The notes under the pieces: generated by a model
The model's input: the letters and a program-made list of their open reading frames with translations, nothing else
The model's database searches: none
Told to the model about the DNA's origin: nothing
Made by a program: the position numbers and the translations under genes
Shown here: in pieces, positions 1 through 7,476 of the stretch
Position numbering within the stretch: position 1 is the first letter of the stretch
Layout: each line of letters opens with the position of its first letter
Source of the DNA: Paenibacillus sp. W2I17
Lineage (GTDB): Bacteria; Bacillota; Bacilli; Paenibacillales; Paenibacillaceae
Assembly: GCF_030815985.1 (NCBI RefSeq)
Contig: NZ_JAUSXM010000001.1
Location: 2,666,001-2,730,000 of the forward strand
DNA length: 64,000 bases
Direction: 5' to 3'

Positions 1-380
1 CCCTTGGTTTTCCAGTAATGAACGACTCCATTTGCCAAAGTACCCGTGTAATGTCCATGTGTCGGATGAACGATGATGCCCGCATCCTTGTTGACAATAA
101 GCAAGTGCTCGTCTTCATACAGAACGGTAAAGGGAATAGGCTCAGGCAAAATATCATCCGATTCCTCTTGCTCCATCCGAACTTCAACGACATCACCCGC
201 AGCCACCTTGACGCTAATGTATACGCGCTCCCCATTTAACATGACGCCTTGTTCAGTCAGCTTGATTTTGGACAAAAGCTTACGCGACACCAGCAGCCGC
301 CGCTGAAGCACGGTCTTCAGCAGCCAGCCATCTTCTTGTTCGGTCACCGTGTAGACAATCGGCGAATAATATTGGCTCAT
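1..380 (-). CDS. RluA/RluD-family pseudouridine synthase (N-terminal part)
   Basis: The gene runs off the left edge, so only about the first 126 residues are present. The N-terminal part reads like an S4-type RNA-binding segment (LQRRLLVSRKLLSK...GVMLNG...V..GDVV). It is followed by the start of the RluA catalytic fold, with the family-typical stretch VNKDAGIIVHPTHGHYTG. Such enzymes isomerise uridine to pseudouridine in rRNA or tRNA. The catalytic Asp motif (HRLD) would lie outside the window, so the target RNA cannot be assigned. Its ATG overlaps the stop of the upstream adenosyltransferase gene (ATGA), which implies translational coupling in one operon. Confidence 0.85.
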   Translation of the reverse strand, partial: MSQYYSPIVYTVTEQEDGWLLKTVLQRRLLVSRKLLSKIKLTEQGVMLNGERVYISVKVAAGDVVEVRMEQEESDDILPEPIPFTVLYEDEHLLIVNKDAGIIVHPTHGHYTGTLANGVVHYWKTK

Positions 381-952
381 TCTTTGCGGCGGAAGACTTT
401 TTTGCTCCGCACATATTCAATATCCGCCACCTGTTGTCTCGCGTTGGCCGTCCGTGCAACCACGAAGAAATAATCAGATAGTCGGTTTAGATACCGTCGT
501 ACAGACGGATTAATATCTGTATGTTGTCCAAGTGTTACCGTGCGACGCTCTGCGCGACGACATACAGTACGGCACACATGAAGAGCAGAAGACAGCTGAC
601 TGCCACCTGGAATAATGAACCGTTCCACTTTTGGATTCTCTGCATCATACTGGTCGATCCATTGTTCCAGACGTGTGACCATTTCATCTCTCACCTTATA
701 TTTGGTCTCACTAATCTTCACAAAGGCCAGATCCGACCCGCAATCAAACAGTTCCTGCTGAACTTCCAGAAGATGCTCACGCAGATCTTCAAATTCCCCT
801 TGAGCAGAGTCAATAAGGCTGATCGCCTGGCCTACAAAACAGTTTAACTCATCAATCGTGCCATAAGCCTCAACTCGGTCATCATCCTTGATGACGCGTC
901 CACCGATGACCGAAGTCTGTCCTTCGTCACCTGTTCGTGTATATATGCCCAT
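377..952 (-). CDS. Cob(I)yrinic acid a,c-diamide adenosyltransferase, PduO type
   Basis: This 191-residue protein has the PduO-type adenosyltransferase layout. The N-terminal nucleotide-binding stretch is YTRTGDEGQTSVIGG, followed by the D-R-VEAYGTIDELN segment. A four-helix bundle ends with the Arg/Cys-rich motif VCRRAERR and the NRLSDYFFVVAR helix. The family moves the adenosyl group of ATP onto reduced corrinoids to make coenzyme B12. The start has a good site (GGAGG, 8 nt upstream). The gene overlaps the following pseudouridine synthase by 4 nt. With the CobU-like gene nearby it points to corrinoid salvage or adenosylation. No cobalamin riboswitch was seen upstream. Confidence 0.93.
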   Translation of the reverse strand: MGIYTRTGDEGQTSVIGGRVIKDDDRVEAYGTIDELNCFVGQAISLIDSAQGEFEDLREHLLEVQQELFDCGSDLAFVKISETKYKVRDEMVTRLEQWIDQYDAENPKVERFIIPGGSQLSSALHVCRTVCRRAERRTVTLGQHTDINPSVRRYLNRLSDYFFVVARTANARQQVADIEYVRSKKVFRRKE

Positions 953-1100
953 CGTTATCCCTCCAATTGGTAATATAATAATGAATACGGGAATGCCATT
1001 TTTTCAGAAACCCGTCTATCGCTTTACACGTATATAAGAATTGGTGTGCTCTGCCGAGTATACGACAAATCAAAGGAAACCAAAAGTAAAGGAGACGATT

Positions 1101-1712
1101 ATGCAAAACTGGATAACCGATTTCATGGAACAATACGGCTACATAGGCATTGCACTCATTATTGCTCTTGAGAACGTATTTCCACCGATTCCATCCGAAA
1201 TCATCTTGCCGTTTGGCGGATTCATGACCACCTATACCAGTCTCACTATTCCAGGAGTTATTATCGCCGCAACTATTGGCTCTGTCCTTGGTGCTGTGAT
1301 CCTGTATGGTATTGGTCTACTCATTGACGTCGAACGCCTTGAGAAAATTGTGGAACGCTGGGGACATGTTCTGCGCATCAAAAAAGAGGATATTCACCGT
1401 GTCGATGCATGGTTTGACAAATATGGCATGTGGACCGTATTATTCTGCCGAATGGTCCCCCTCGTCCGTAGTCTTATCTCCATTCCCGCAGGCATGTCCA
1501 ATATGAAATTTGGTTTATTCCTTCTCTTTACAACCATTGGTACATTGATCTGGAATGTCATTCTTGTCTGCGTTGGTGCTGCGCTTGGCGCATCATGGGA
1601 GAGCATTTTGCACTTTATGGACGTCTATTCCATTGTAGTGTATGTCATTCTGGCCATCATTGTCATCGGATGTATCATCTGGTGGATCAGACGTAGCAAA
1701 AAACAGAAATAA
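1101..1712 (+). CDS. DedA family membrane protein
   Basis: This is a 203-residue integral membrane protein. The ATG before QNWITDFMEQYG was chosen because GGAG lies 7 nt upstream; an earlier in-frame ATG lacks a site. DedA features include the amphipathic start, the acidic E...PPIPSE motif near residues 24-33, the re-entrant region, the glycine-rich G.VLGA...YGIG segment, and the Arg-containing FCRMVPLVRSLISIPAG motif near residues 115-135. A C-terminal transmembrane helix is followed by a basic tail (RRSKKQK). DedA proteins are linked to membrane homeostasis, and some flip undecaprenyl phosphate or phosphatidylethanolamine. The substrate here is not readable from sequence. Confidence 0.93.
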   Translation: MQNWITDFMEQYGYIGIALIIALENVFPPIPSEIILPFGGFMTTYTSLTIPGVIIAATIGSVLGAVILYGIGLLIDVERLEKIVERWGHVLRIKKEDIHRVDAWFDKYGMWTVLFCRMVPLVRSLISIPAGMSNMKFGLFLLFTTIGTLIWNVILVCVGAALGASWESILHFMDVYSIVVYVILAIIVIGCIIWWIRRSKKQK

Positions 1713-1730
1713 AAAGGATAGCTTAATAAA

Positions 1731-1774
1731 TAAAGCCTCCTCGCCACCAATTCGTGGTTAAGGAGGCTTCTTTA
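1731..1774. terminator. Rho-independent terminator between convergent dedA and cobU
   Basis: A perfect 9-bp stem (AAGCCTCCT / AGGAGGCTT) with an inner CCAC/GTGG extension sits between the convergent dedA and cobU genes. The U-tract on the dedA side is short (CTTCTTTA), and the A-rich left flank could serve the opposite strand. It may therefore act in both directions. Confidence 0.8.
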
Positions 1775-1797
1775 TGTCACCCGTTTATGTCATCTCG

Positions 1798-2340
1798 CTA
1801 TCGTTCATCTTCATTTCGCATGCCCTGACTCTTAAGATCGATAGCCAGACCAGATACCAGCATGTACATCTTTTCAGCATGTATCTGCAGCATCCGATTA
1901 ACCGAAGCCATTCTCGCTGTAAATATTCGTTCTTCCTCGGTAGGATGCAATGTACCATGCATTTCATTGGTAATCACAAGCAACTTCCCCTGATAAGACA
2001 ATAAAGCATCAAGCAAAAGCTGTGTCTCTGAACGCTGATGATCCAGATCCTCTGTTGCCCTGAAACCGGCAGCCATCCAGGAGGTCAGACTGTCTACAAT
2101 TACAATTCGCTGATCCGCCAAAAACAGATTGGATTCCCGATTAATCTGGGTGATCACCTCTGTCAGATGCTGACCGTTCCCGGCATGAATGGCACGATAA
2201 TGAGCGGATGGCAATTCGGGAATAACGGGATCATGATCACCGGTGGATAAATATACACCCTCCCGGCTAATCCCGGCTGCGTACTTGAGGGCAAACCGGG
2301 TTTTACCACTACCTATGCCGCCTGTGACCGTAATCAGCAA
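1798..2340 (-). CDS. cobU: Bifunctional adenosylcobinamide kinase / adenosylcobinamide-phosphate guanylyltransferase
   Basis: CobU phosphorylates adenosylcobinamide and then transfers GMP to it during nucleotide-loop assembly of vitamin B12. The 180-residue protein starts with a P-loop (GGIGSGKTRFA). It has a Walker-B-like VIVDSLTSW strand and the CobU-family ITNEMHGTLHPTEEERIF...VNRMLQ stretch, which resembles NEVG...P..R....GR.NQ of characterised CobU. The start is TTG, 7 nt after a strong GGAGGG site. A lipoprotein gene lies just upstream on the same strand. No other nucleotide-loop genes (cobS, cobC, cobD) are in the window. Confidence 0.88.
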   Translation of the reverse strand: MLITVTGGIGSGKTRFALKYAAGISREGVYLSTGDHDPVIPELPSAHYRAIHAGNGQHLTEVITQINRESNLFLADQRIVIVDSLTSWMAAGFRATEDLDHQRSETQLLLDALLSYQGKLLVITNEMHGTLHPTEEERIFTARMASVNRMLQIHAEKMYMLVSGLAIDLKSQGMRNEDER

Positions 2341-2377
2341 TCCGCTTCCCTCCTTCCATAGCCATTCTGAATTTTCT

Positions 2378-2929
2378 TTACTCTGTCAGCGCCTTCAGCA
2401 CTTTTTTGGATTCTTCGACATTGGAAGATGACACTGGAATGGTGGCGAACAAATTGCTCGCAGCATATTCTACATCTTTAAACATTTTCATATCTTCAAG
2501 TGGAATGCCGTAAAGATGTGATTCTTGCTTGATGTCTGAACCTTCATCTCCTTCACCCTTCTCTACCAATACTCCACCCTCAAATACACCCCGTTCAAAC
2601 ATCTTGGGATCAAAGGTATCATCCAGCGGAACATTGGAGCCATTACTTCCGTATTGTTTCATGTCGGACTCAGGCAAAATGAAAATATCATGTCCTCCAG
2701 CCGCATATTCTACCATAATTTTCTGAACATCATACATCGCACTGGTGATCACTTCCACCTTGGGTTCCTCACCCAGTTTCTGTTGCAGATTGGCCTGTAA
2801 CTGTTCTGAGATTACAGATGGATTTCCTTGGTTATCAATGATGAAAATGGAAAAACCATCTTTACCTCCACAACCAGCAAGCAGAAAAACGATAGAAATG
2901 ATTGCAGTAAGCCCCCAAAATCTCTTCAT
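2378..2929 (-). CDS. Lipoprotein of unknown function
   Basis: This 183-residue protein has a clear lipoprotein signal: a basic MKRF start, a hydrophobic core and the lipobox LLAGC near residue 20. The mature part is acidic with alternating strands (FSIFIIDNQGNPS, KVEVITSAMYDVQKIMVEYA, HDIFILPESDMKQYG). I recognise no domain. It precedes cobU with a 37-nt gap and is probably co-transcribed. The VEYAAGGHDIFILPESD segment faintly recalls substrate-binding proteins, but the chain is too short for a full one. Function is unassigned. Confidence 0.85.
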   Translation of the reverse strand: MKRFWGLTAIISIVFLLAGCGGKDGFSIFIIDNQGNPSVISEQLQANLQQKLGEEPKVEVITSAMYDVQKIMVEYAAGGHDIFILPESDMKQYGSNGSNVPLDDTFDPKMFERGVFEGGVLVEKGEGDEGSDIKQESHLYGIPLEDMKMFKDVEYAASNLFATIPVSSSNVEESKKVLKALTE

Positions 2930-3025
2930 TCCAGTTCCCCCTTTAGTCTCCTATGTCCAATATATCACAATTGTTCCACGCAAAAAAATAACCTGCCTTA
3001 TCGGGGGATCACCCTGCCTTTACAC

Positions 3026-3053
3026 ACAAAAAAAGAAGACCCTCTCAGGTCTC
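3026..3053 (-). terminator. Terminator of the Spo0E-like gene
   Basis: On the minus strand an AGACC/GGTCT hairpin is followed by TTC and seven T residues. It lies about 45 nt after the stop of the Spo0E-like gene. Confidence 0.75.
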
Positions 3054-3097
3054 CCTTTCGAATTCGATTAATGAAACGTTTCACTACAGCATAAACG

Positions 3098-3364
3098 TTA
3101 TTTTCCTTTAATCGGGTTAGCCTTCATATATTCATTAATCTTTAAATCCAGCAAACTGCTGATTTCAATTACAATATCGGATGTGAATGATTTCTCTTCG
3201 AGGAAGATCTGTTCCATCTTGCGACGAAGCATATGAATTTCATCTTCCAAGGAAATGTCATGCAAAGATGCGTTATCGGGTTTCACCGACCATCGGTCGC
3301 CATGATCGCCTTCTGCCAGATAGTGCCCACGATTCGTCGGTAAATCATATTCAACACAAAACAA
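3098..3364 (-). CDS. Spo0E-like aspartyl-phosphate phosphatase family protein
   Basis: The last 50 residues follow the Spo0E pattern: a first helix (EDEIHMLRRKMEQIFLEE) and a second helix with the signature SSLLDLKINEYMK, where classical members have S-Q-x-L-D. Spo0E proteins remove phosphate from Spo0A~P and so delay sporulation. Here Ser replaces the usual Gln, which may alter activity. The roughly 40-residue N-terminal extension is unusual, since many family members are only 50-85 residues. The TTG start is set by an excellent AAGGAGG site 8 nt upstream. Confidence 0.75.
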   Translation of the reverse strand: MFCVEYDLPTNRGHYLAEGDHGDRWSVKPDNASLHDISLEDEIHMLRRKMEQIFLEEKSFTSDIVIEISSLLDLKINEYMKANPIKGK

Positions 3365-3423
3365 AGCTAACCCCTCCTTGGAAAAATGGTTTCCAAATTT
3401 ATGAAAACTTATTTCAAATTGAA

Positions 3424-3432
3424 ATTATATCA
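3424..3432 (-). promoter_or_regulatory. Extended -10 promoter of the Spo0E-like gene
   Basis: The minus strand reads TGATATAAT, a consensus extended -10 (TGnTATAAT), about 60 nt upstream of the TTG start. No good -35 is present, as is common with extended -10 promoters. The flanking DNA is very AT-rich. Confidence 0.55.
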
Positions 3433-3506
3433 CATTATTTTGTAAAAGAAAGTTATTTTTTTCAATAATAAAAATGTCACATTTGTAAAAAGATTCTACT
3501 TTAGTA

Positions 3507-4715
3507 TTAACCCTCTTTTTGCAATTTGTAAACAAAGTTTCCGATTCGTTCCAAAGCTTCATTTAATTGGGTTACAGAAGTAGCATAAGAACAACGCAAG
3601 AAGCCTTCACCCTGAGGGCCAAAAACATTACCCGGAACAGCAGCCACTTTATTTTCCGTTAACAATCGCTCAGCAAACAGGTCGGAACTCATACCCGTCT
3701 TTTGAATGCTCGGGAATGCATAGAATGCTCCCTGAGGTTCATGACAATCAAGTCCAATATCCCTGAATCCCTGCACAATTAAACGTCTACGCTGATTATA
3801 CGATTCTACCATCCGATCTTTCTCACCCAAACCATTCGTCAACGCCTCAAGTGCAGCAACCTGACCCATGGCCGGCGCACACATTACCGTATACTGATGG
3901 ATTTTGAGCATGGCTGCAATAAGCTCAGGATGACCACACATGTAACCGATCCGCCAACCTGTCATTGCAAAAGCCTTCGAAAATCCGCTTACGAGAATGG
4001 TCCGCTCCTTCATGTCAGGGATAGCTGCAAAGCTAACATGTTTTTGCGTATACGTCAATTCAGCGTAAATTTCATCCGCGATCACAATCAGATCATGCTT
4101 TTTAATCACTTCAGCAATAGGCAGCCACTCTTCATACGTCATGATGGCTCCAGTGGGATTACTCGGATAACACAGAATAACCACTTTCGACTTCGGTGTG
4201 ATGCCAGCTTCAAGTGCTTCGGCCGTTAACTTGAACTGATCTTTCGCGTAGGTTTCAACACCAACCGGTATACCGCCACCGATTGAAGCGATTGGTGAAT
4301 AAGCCACGTACGAAGGTTCAGGAATGAGAATTTCGTCGCCAGGTACGATTAATGCTCGCAAAGCCAAGTCAATCGCTTCACTGCCACCCACGGTAACAAT
4401 AATCTCATCCTTGGGATCGTATTTGGTATCAAACTGCGTATCCAGATATTCACTGATGGCTTCTCTCAACTTCGGCATACCTGCGTTGGATGTGTAGCTG
4501 GTCATACCTCTTTCCAGCGAGTATACACAAGCTTCACGCATATGCCAAGGTGTAACAAAATCAGGTTCACCCACACCCAATGTGATAATATCCTTGTTGT
4601 CTCCAACCAGATCAAAAAATTTACGAATTCCGGATGGAGGTATCTGCTGCACGAGGGGTGCCAGATAAGATGTCATTTTCTTGTTGTTCCCGGTTGTCTG
4701 TTCATTCACTATCAT
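3507..4715 (-). CDS. PLP-dependent class I/II aminotransferase (AlaT/YugH-like)
   Basis: This is a fold-type I aminotransferase of 402 residues. Visible landmarks are the N-terminal GEPDF, the YPSNPTGA loop, the ADEIYAEL strand carrying the PLP-contacting Asp and Tyr, the Schiff-base Lys in SGFSKAFAMTGWRIGY (near residue 245), and the C-terminal substrate-carboxylate Arg in FLRCSYA. A 13-nt gap separates it from the upstream Lrp/AsnC gene. The same pairing occurs in B. subtilis alaR-alaT (yugG-yugH), where the enzyme is an alanine transaminase. Family and pairing are clear; alanine as substrate is inferred from synteny only. Confidence 0.9.
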   Translation of the reverse strand: MIVNEQTTGNNKKMTSYLAPLVQQIPPSGIRKFFDLVGDNKDIITLGVGEPDFVTPWHMREACVYSLERGMTSYTSNAGMPKLREAISEYLDTQFDTKYDPKDEIIVTVGGSEAIDLALRALIVPGDEILIPEPSYVAYSPIASIGGGIPVGVETYAKDQFKLTAEALEAGITPKSKVVILCYPSNPTGAIMTYEEWLPIAEVIKKHDLIVIADEIYAELTYTQKHVSFAAIPDMKERTILVSGFSKAFAMTGWRIGYMCGHPELIAAMLKIHQYTVMCAPAMGQVAALEALTNGLGEKDRMVESYNQRRRLIVQGFRDIGLDCHEPQGAFYAFPSIQKTGMSSDLFAERLLTENKVAAVPGNVFGPQGEGFLRCSYATSVTQLNEALERIGNFVYKLQKEG

Positions 4716-4728
4716 GACACATCTTCCT

Positions 4729-5229
4729 TTACGGCGAGATCATGAGACGGTTGTCTTCCTGATGGTCTTCAAAAATAATCCCGTCCTGTTTATATTTTTT
4801 AAGAATAAAATTCGTTTTGGTAGAAAGTACAGAGTCTATCGGAGACAGTTTCTCCGACACAAAATTAGCGACTTCACGCAGGTTGCCACCTTCCACTTCA
4901 ACGAGCAGATCGTATGCACCGGACATGAGATATACGGACTTCACTTGCGGATAGAGATAAATGCGTTCGGCAATCCCTTCAAAACCACGACCACGCTCCG
5001 GCGTGATCTGCACCTCAATCAGGGCCGTTACTTTCTCATCATCTATTTTACTCCAGTTCACGACGGTTGCGTATTTTACGATGACGTGGTCTTGTTCTAG
5101 CTGTGCCACGGCGTTCTTGATCTTGTCTTCCGACTCCCCCAGCAGCGTCGACAGCAGTGCGGGAGTCCTTCTCGCGTCTTCCTTCAGCAGATCCAGAACT
5201 TTTAATTGCAGATCGTTCAAATCTTTCAT
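4729..5229 (-). CDS. Lrp/AsnC family transcriptional regulator (AlaR-like)
   Basis: This 166-residue protein has an N-terminal winged helix-turn-helix (DLLKEDARRTPALLSTLLGESEDKI) and a C-terminal ligand-sensing RAM/AsnC domain (VTALIEVQITPERGRGFEGI, VYLMSGAYDLLVEVEG). Lrp-type regulators form octamers and respond to amino acids. It sits first in a two-gene unit with the aminotransferase, matching alaR-alaT of B. subtilis, so it probably controls that gene. The chain runs about 15 residues past the RAM domain, with an acidic tail (FEDHQEDN). Confidence 0.9.
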   Translation of the reverse strand: MKDLNDLQLKVLDLLKEDARRTPALLSTLLGESEDKIKNAVAQLEQDHVIVKYATVVNWSKIDDEKVTALIEVQITPERGRGFEGIAERIYLYPQVKSVYLMSGAYDLLVEVEGGNLREVANFVSEKLSPIDSVLSTKTNFILKKYKQDGIIFEDHQEDNRLMISP

Positions 5230-5310
5230 GGTTTTCCCTCCAGCATCATCCAGGTTCCTGAAAATGAATTAATACTTATATTACATGAATTTGACGTTGA
5301 TGCATAGACA

Positions 5311-5345
5311 AAAGACCGCCTGCCCTGAATTCAGGCAAGCGGTGG
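5311..5345 (-). terminator. Terminator of the coat gene pair
   Basis: An interrupted stem (ACCGC.TGCC.TGA / TCAGGCA.GCGGT) lies just after the CotF-like gene on the minus strand and is followed by a CTTTTGTC tract. Confidence 0.6.
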
Positions 5346-5389
5346 TATGGTCCTGTAACGTTAGGTGCTTCAAACCTCTTTTGCAAAGG

Positions 5390-5785
5390 TTACATGTAAT
5401 AAGGGTTACCGTAATTCGGTTGATGCTGAGGCACATTAGGAGCTTGGCTATATGAACTGTTCTGCGTGTTCTTTTCTTGAATGAATTGCTGACACTTCTG
5501 TTGGGTCTGGTGTGCAGACTGGATTTGTTTGTCCACATCCTGACGAAGTGCTTTGGATGAAGCGGAATACATGTTGTTTTGTTGCATCAGGTTGAACAGT
5601 TCACCTTGCAGTCTTAATGTATCGTTCGTTAAATCATTGAACATTCTCCGGGTCGTGGGGCAGGAAGATTCAGTAGTTGCCGTTGTATATTCACGTGAAG
5701 TTCGTCTTAAATCTGCAAGAATCGACTTCAACAAATCTTGCTCTTGCATAAAATTCCCACCAGATGACAAAGATTGAGTGTACAC
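5390..5785 (-). CDS. CotF-family spore coat protein
   Basis: This 131-residue protein carries the CotF helical-hairpin pattern: EQDLLKSILADLRRTSREYTTA, then a TESSCPTTRRMFNDLT turn, then TLRLQGELFNLMQQNNMY. A Gln/Asn/Pro/Tyr-rich tail ends in NPYYM. CotF-type proteins are structural proteins of the endospore coat. The GTG start is supported by GGAGG about 8 nt upstream. It is the second gene of a pair with the small gene upstream, 45 nt away, so expression in the mother cell late in sporulation is expected. I did not identify a sigma-K promoter with confidence. Confidence 0.82.
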   Translation of the reverse strand: MYTQSLSSGGNFMQEQDLLKSILADLRRTSREYTTATTESSCPTTRRMFNDLTNDTLRLQGELFNLMQQNNMYSASSKALRQDVDKQIQSAHQTQQKCQQFIQEKNTQNSSYSQAPNVPQHQPNYGNPYYM

Positions 5786-5830
5786 GTATTTTCCTCCTAT
5801 ACTTTGAAATAACTTGTCATGTTTTGAACT

Positions 5831-6064
5831 TTACTGTGATTGCGCTGGTGCAAGAGATTGATGTTGCTGTAACGCATTGACAAGAGTATTCAGATGCTGC
5901 TCATGTGAGCGAACATAATGATTCAGCGCCTGTTGAATTTGCGGATTATGTGTGATGGAGGCTGTAGCTGCACATTGTTTGATTAACATTTCCTCATTGG
6001 AAATTGAATCCGCAATATAGTTCAGTTCCTTGGGGCTCAGTGCTTGCATTTGTGAGTTTTGCAT
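5831..6064 (-). CDS. Small helical coat-associated protein
   Basis: This 77-residue, Gln-rich protein is predicted to be all alpha (LSPKELNYIADSISNEEMLIKQCAATA, then IQQALNHYVRSHEQHLNTLVNALQQH). The two-helix pattern resembles half of a CotF/ferritin-like bundle. AAGGAGG stands about 10 nt before the ATG. It lies directly upstream of the CotF-like gene on the same strand. Similar short Gln-rich proteins are often annotated as spore coat proteins in Paenibacillus, so a coat or spore role is the best guess from context. Confidence 0.7.
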   Translation of the reverse strand: MQNSQMQALSPKELNYIADSISNEEMLIKQCAATASITHNPQIQQALNHYVRSHEQHLNTLVNALQQHQSLAPAQSQ

Positions 6065-6161
6065 GTATATCTGACCTCCTTAATCTAAAGTTATTGCGAA
6101 TTTATTGTTACCCTAACCTGAAAAAGTATACTTCAACTACATTCAACAGAGGTGATCAATT

Positions 6162-7382
6162 ATGGAACTTATTAACGGAAAAACATTTTGGCCAACTACC
6201 TTTACTTCCCATCCCCATTATCCTGTTTTGCAAGAAAACCTGTCCTGTGATTGTCTAATCATCGGTGGTGGAATGGGAGGCGCGTTGTCTGCCAAGCTTT
6301 TGACGGATCAGGGAATTGACACCGTTGTTATTGACAAAAGAGATATCGGTTATGGCAGTAGTATGGCAAATACGGGCCTGCTCCAATATACGAATGACAA
6401 AACGCTCACCTCTTGTATCCAGACATTTGGAGAAGAACGTGGTGTTCGATTCTACGAATTATGCCGGGATGCCATGCACCATCTCGAAAAAATTTCATCG
6501 AAGCTTGAGATTGATCCTTGGTTTGTGCCTCGCACAAGTCTCTATTGTGCCAGTCACGAGGAAGATGTAACGTTGCTGGAGGAAGAATATCGTAACCTGA
6601 AACATTATGGATTTGATGTGGAGCTGTGGGATCAGGAAAAAATCAGTGCACTATTCCCGTTCAGCAAACGTGCTGCACTATACACAAGCGGGGATGCTGA
6701 GGTTAATCCGTATCGTTTGGTTCACTCACTATTCCACTCAGCCTCACGTCAAGGAGCAAGAGTCTATGCTCATAGTGAATTCACCCATTGTGATTATGAT
6801 GAAAATGGTGTCCTATGTTACACACCTCATGGCACTGTACGTGCCAAACATGTTATTTTCTCAACAGGCTATGAAACACAAGAAATCAAAAAGGACAGAG
6901 GCGCATACCTGCTAAGCACATATGCCATTGCTACCAAGCCACTACAGGATCTGAGCAGCTGGTATAAGCAATGCATGATATGGGAGACCGAACGACCTTA
7001 TCTATATATGCGCACAACTCCAGACGGAAGAATTATTGCAGGTGGACTTGATGAGAATCTTCCTCGAGAAGAACAACGGGCGATCAAGGCGGTTCATAAA
7101 GGTGAGATTTTGCTTCAGAAGATTGCTGAGTATTTCCCATTACCTGATCTCGAAATCGATTACGCTTGGGAAGCTGTCTTTGGAAGCACCCATGATGGCC
7201 TCCCCCTGATCGGCACACATCCCGATTATCCGCATTCATATTTTGTGGAAGGGTATGGAGGTAACGGGACCGTATACAGCATGATTGCTGCTTCCTTAAT
7301 TGTGGATGCTATTACTGGCAAACCAAACCCCGATATGGATCTGTTCTCACTCACACGTACAAGTAAGCCATCTCCTGTATAA
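6162..7382 (+). CDS. FAD-dependent oxidoreductase (DAO family)
   Basis: This 406-residue flavoprotein has an ADP-binding motif near residue 36 (CLIIGGGMGGALSAKLL) ending with an acidic residue (VVIDKRD), then the SSMANTGLLQY segment typical of D-amino-acid/glycine-oxidase-like enzymes. The C-terminal FAD contact is WEAVFGSTHDGLPLIG...GYGGNGT. About 30 extra residues precede the flavin motif. The ATG has AGAGGTGA 8 nt upstream. The substrate cannot be read; no CxxC or Rieske domain is present. It stands alone, transcribed away from the coat genes. Confidence 0.85.
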   Translation: MELINGKTFWPTTFTSHPHYPVLQENLSCDCLIIGGGMGGALSAKLLTDQGIDTVVIDKRDIGYGSSMANTGLLQYTNDKTLTSCIQTFGEERGVRFYELCRDAMHHLEKISSKLEIDPWFVPRTSLYCASHEEDVTLLEEEYRNLKHYGFDVELWDQEKISALFPFSKRAALYTSGDAEVNPYRLVHSLFHSASRQGARVYAHSEFTHCDYDENGVLCYTPHGTVRAKHVIFSTGYETQEIKKDRGAYLLSTYAIATKPLQDLSSWYKQCMIWETERPYLYMRTTPDGRIIAGGLDENLPREEQRAIKAVHKGEILLQKIAEYFPLPDLEIDYAWEAVFGSTHDGLPLIGTHPDYPHSYFVEGYGGNGTVYSMIAASLIVDAITGKPNPDMDLFSLTRTSKPSPV

Positions 7383-7407
7383 CCAACAACTGAACCAATA
7401 CAACGAC

Positions 7408-7462
7408 AAACAGGGTACAGCACACGGAAAGTTCTCTTTTCCCGCCGCTGTACCCTGTTTAT
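7408..7462. terminator. Bidirectional terminator, 12-bp perfect stem
   Basis: ACAGGGTACAGC pairs perfectly with GCTGTACCCTGT, separated by a 25-nt loop and flanked by AAA and TTTATAT. It lies between the convergent FAD oxidoreductase and MFS genes and can serve both. Confidence 0.85.
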
Positions 7463-7476
7463 ATATTTGGAAGCTG

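Noticed and set aside
953..1100. Cobalamin riboswitch upstream of the adenosyltransferase
   Set aside because: The gap is only about 150 nt, shared with the dedA upstream region, and lacks the B12-box.
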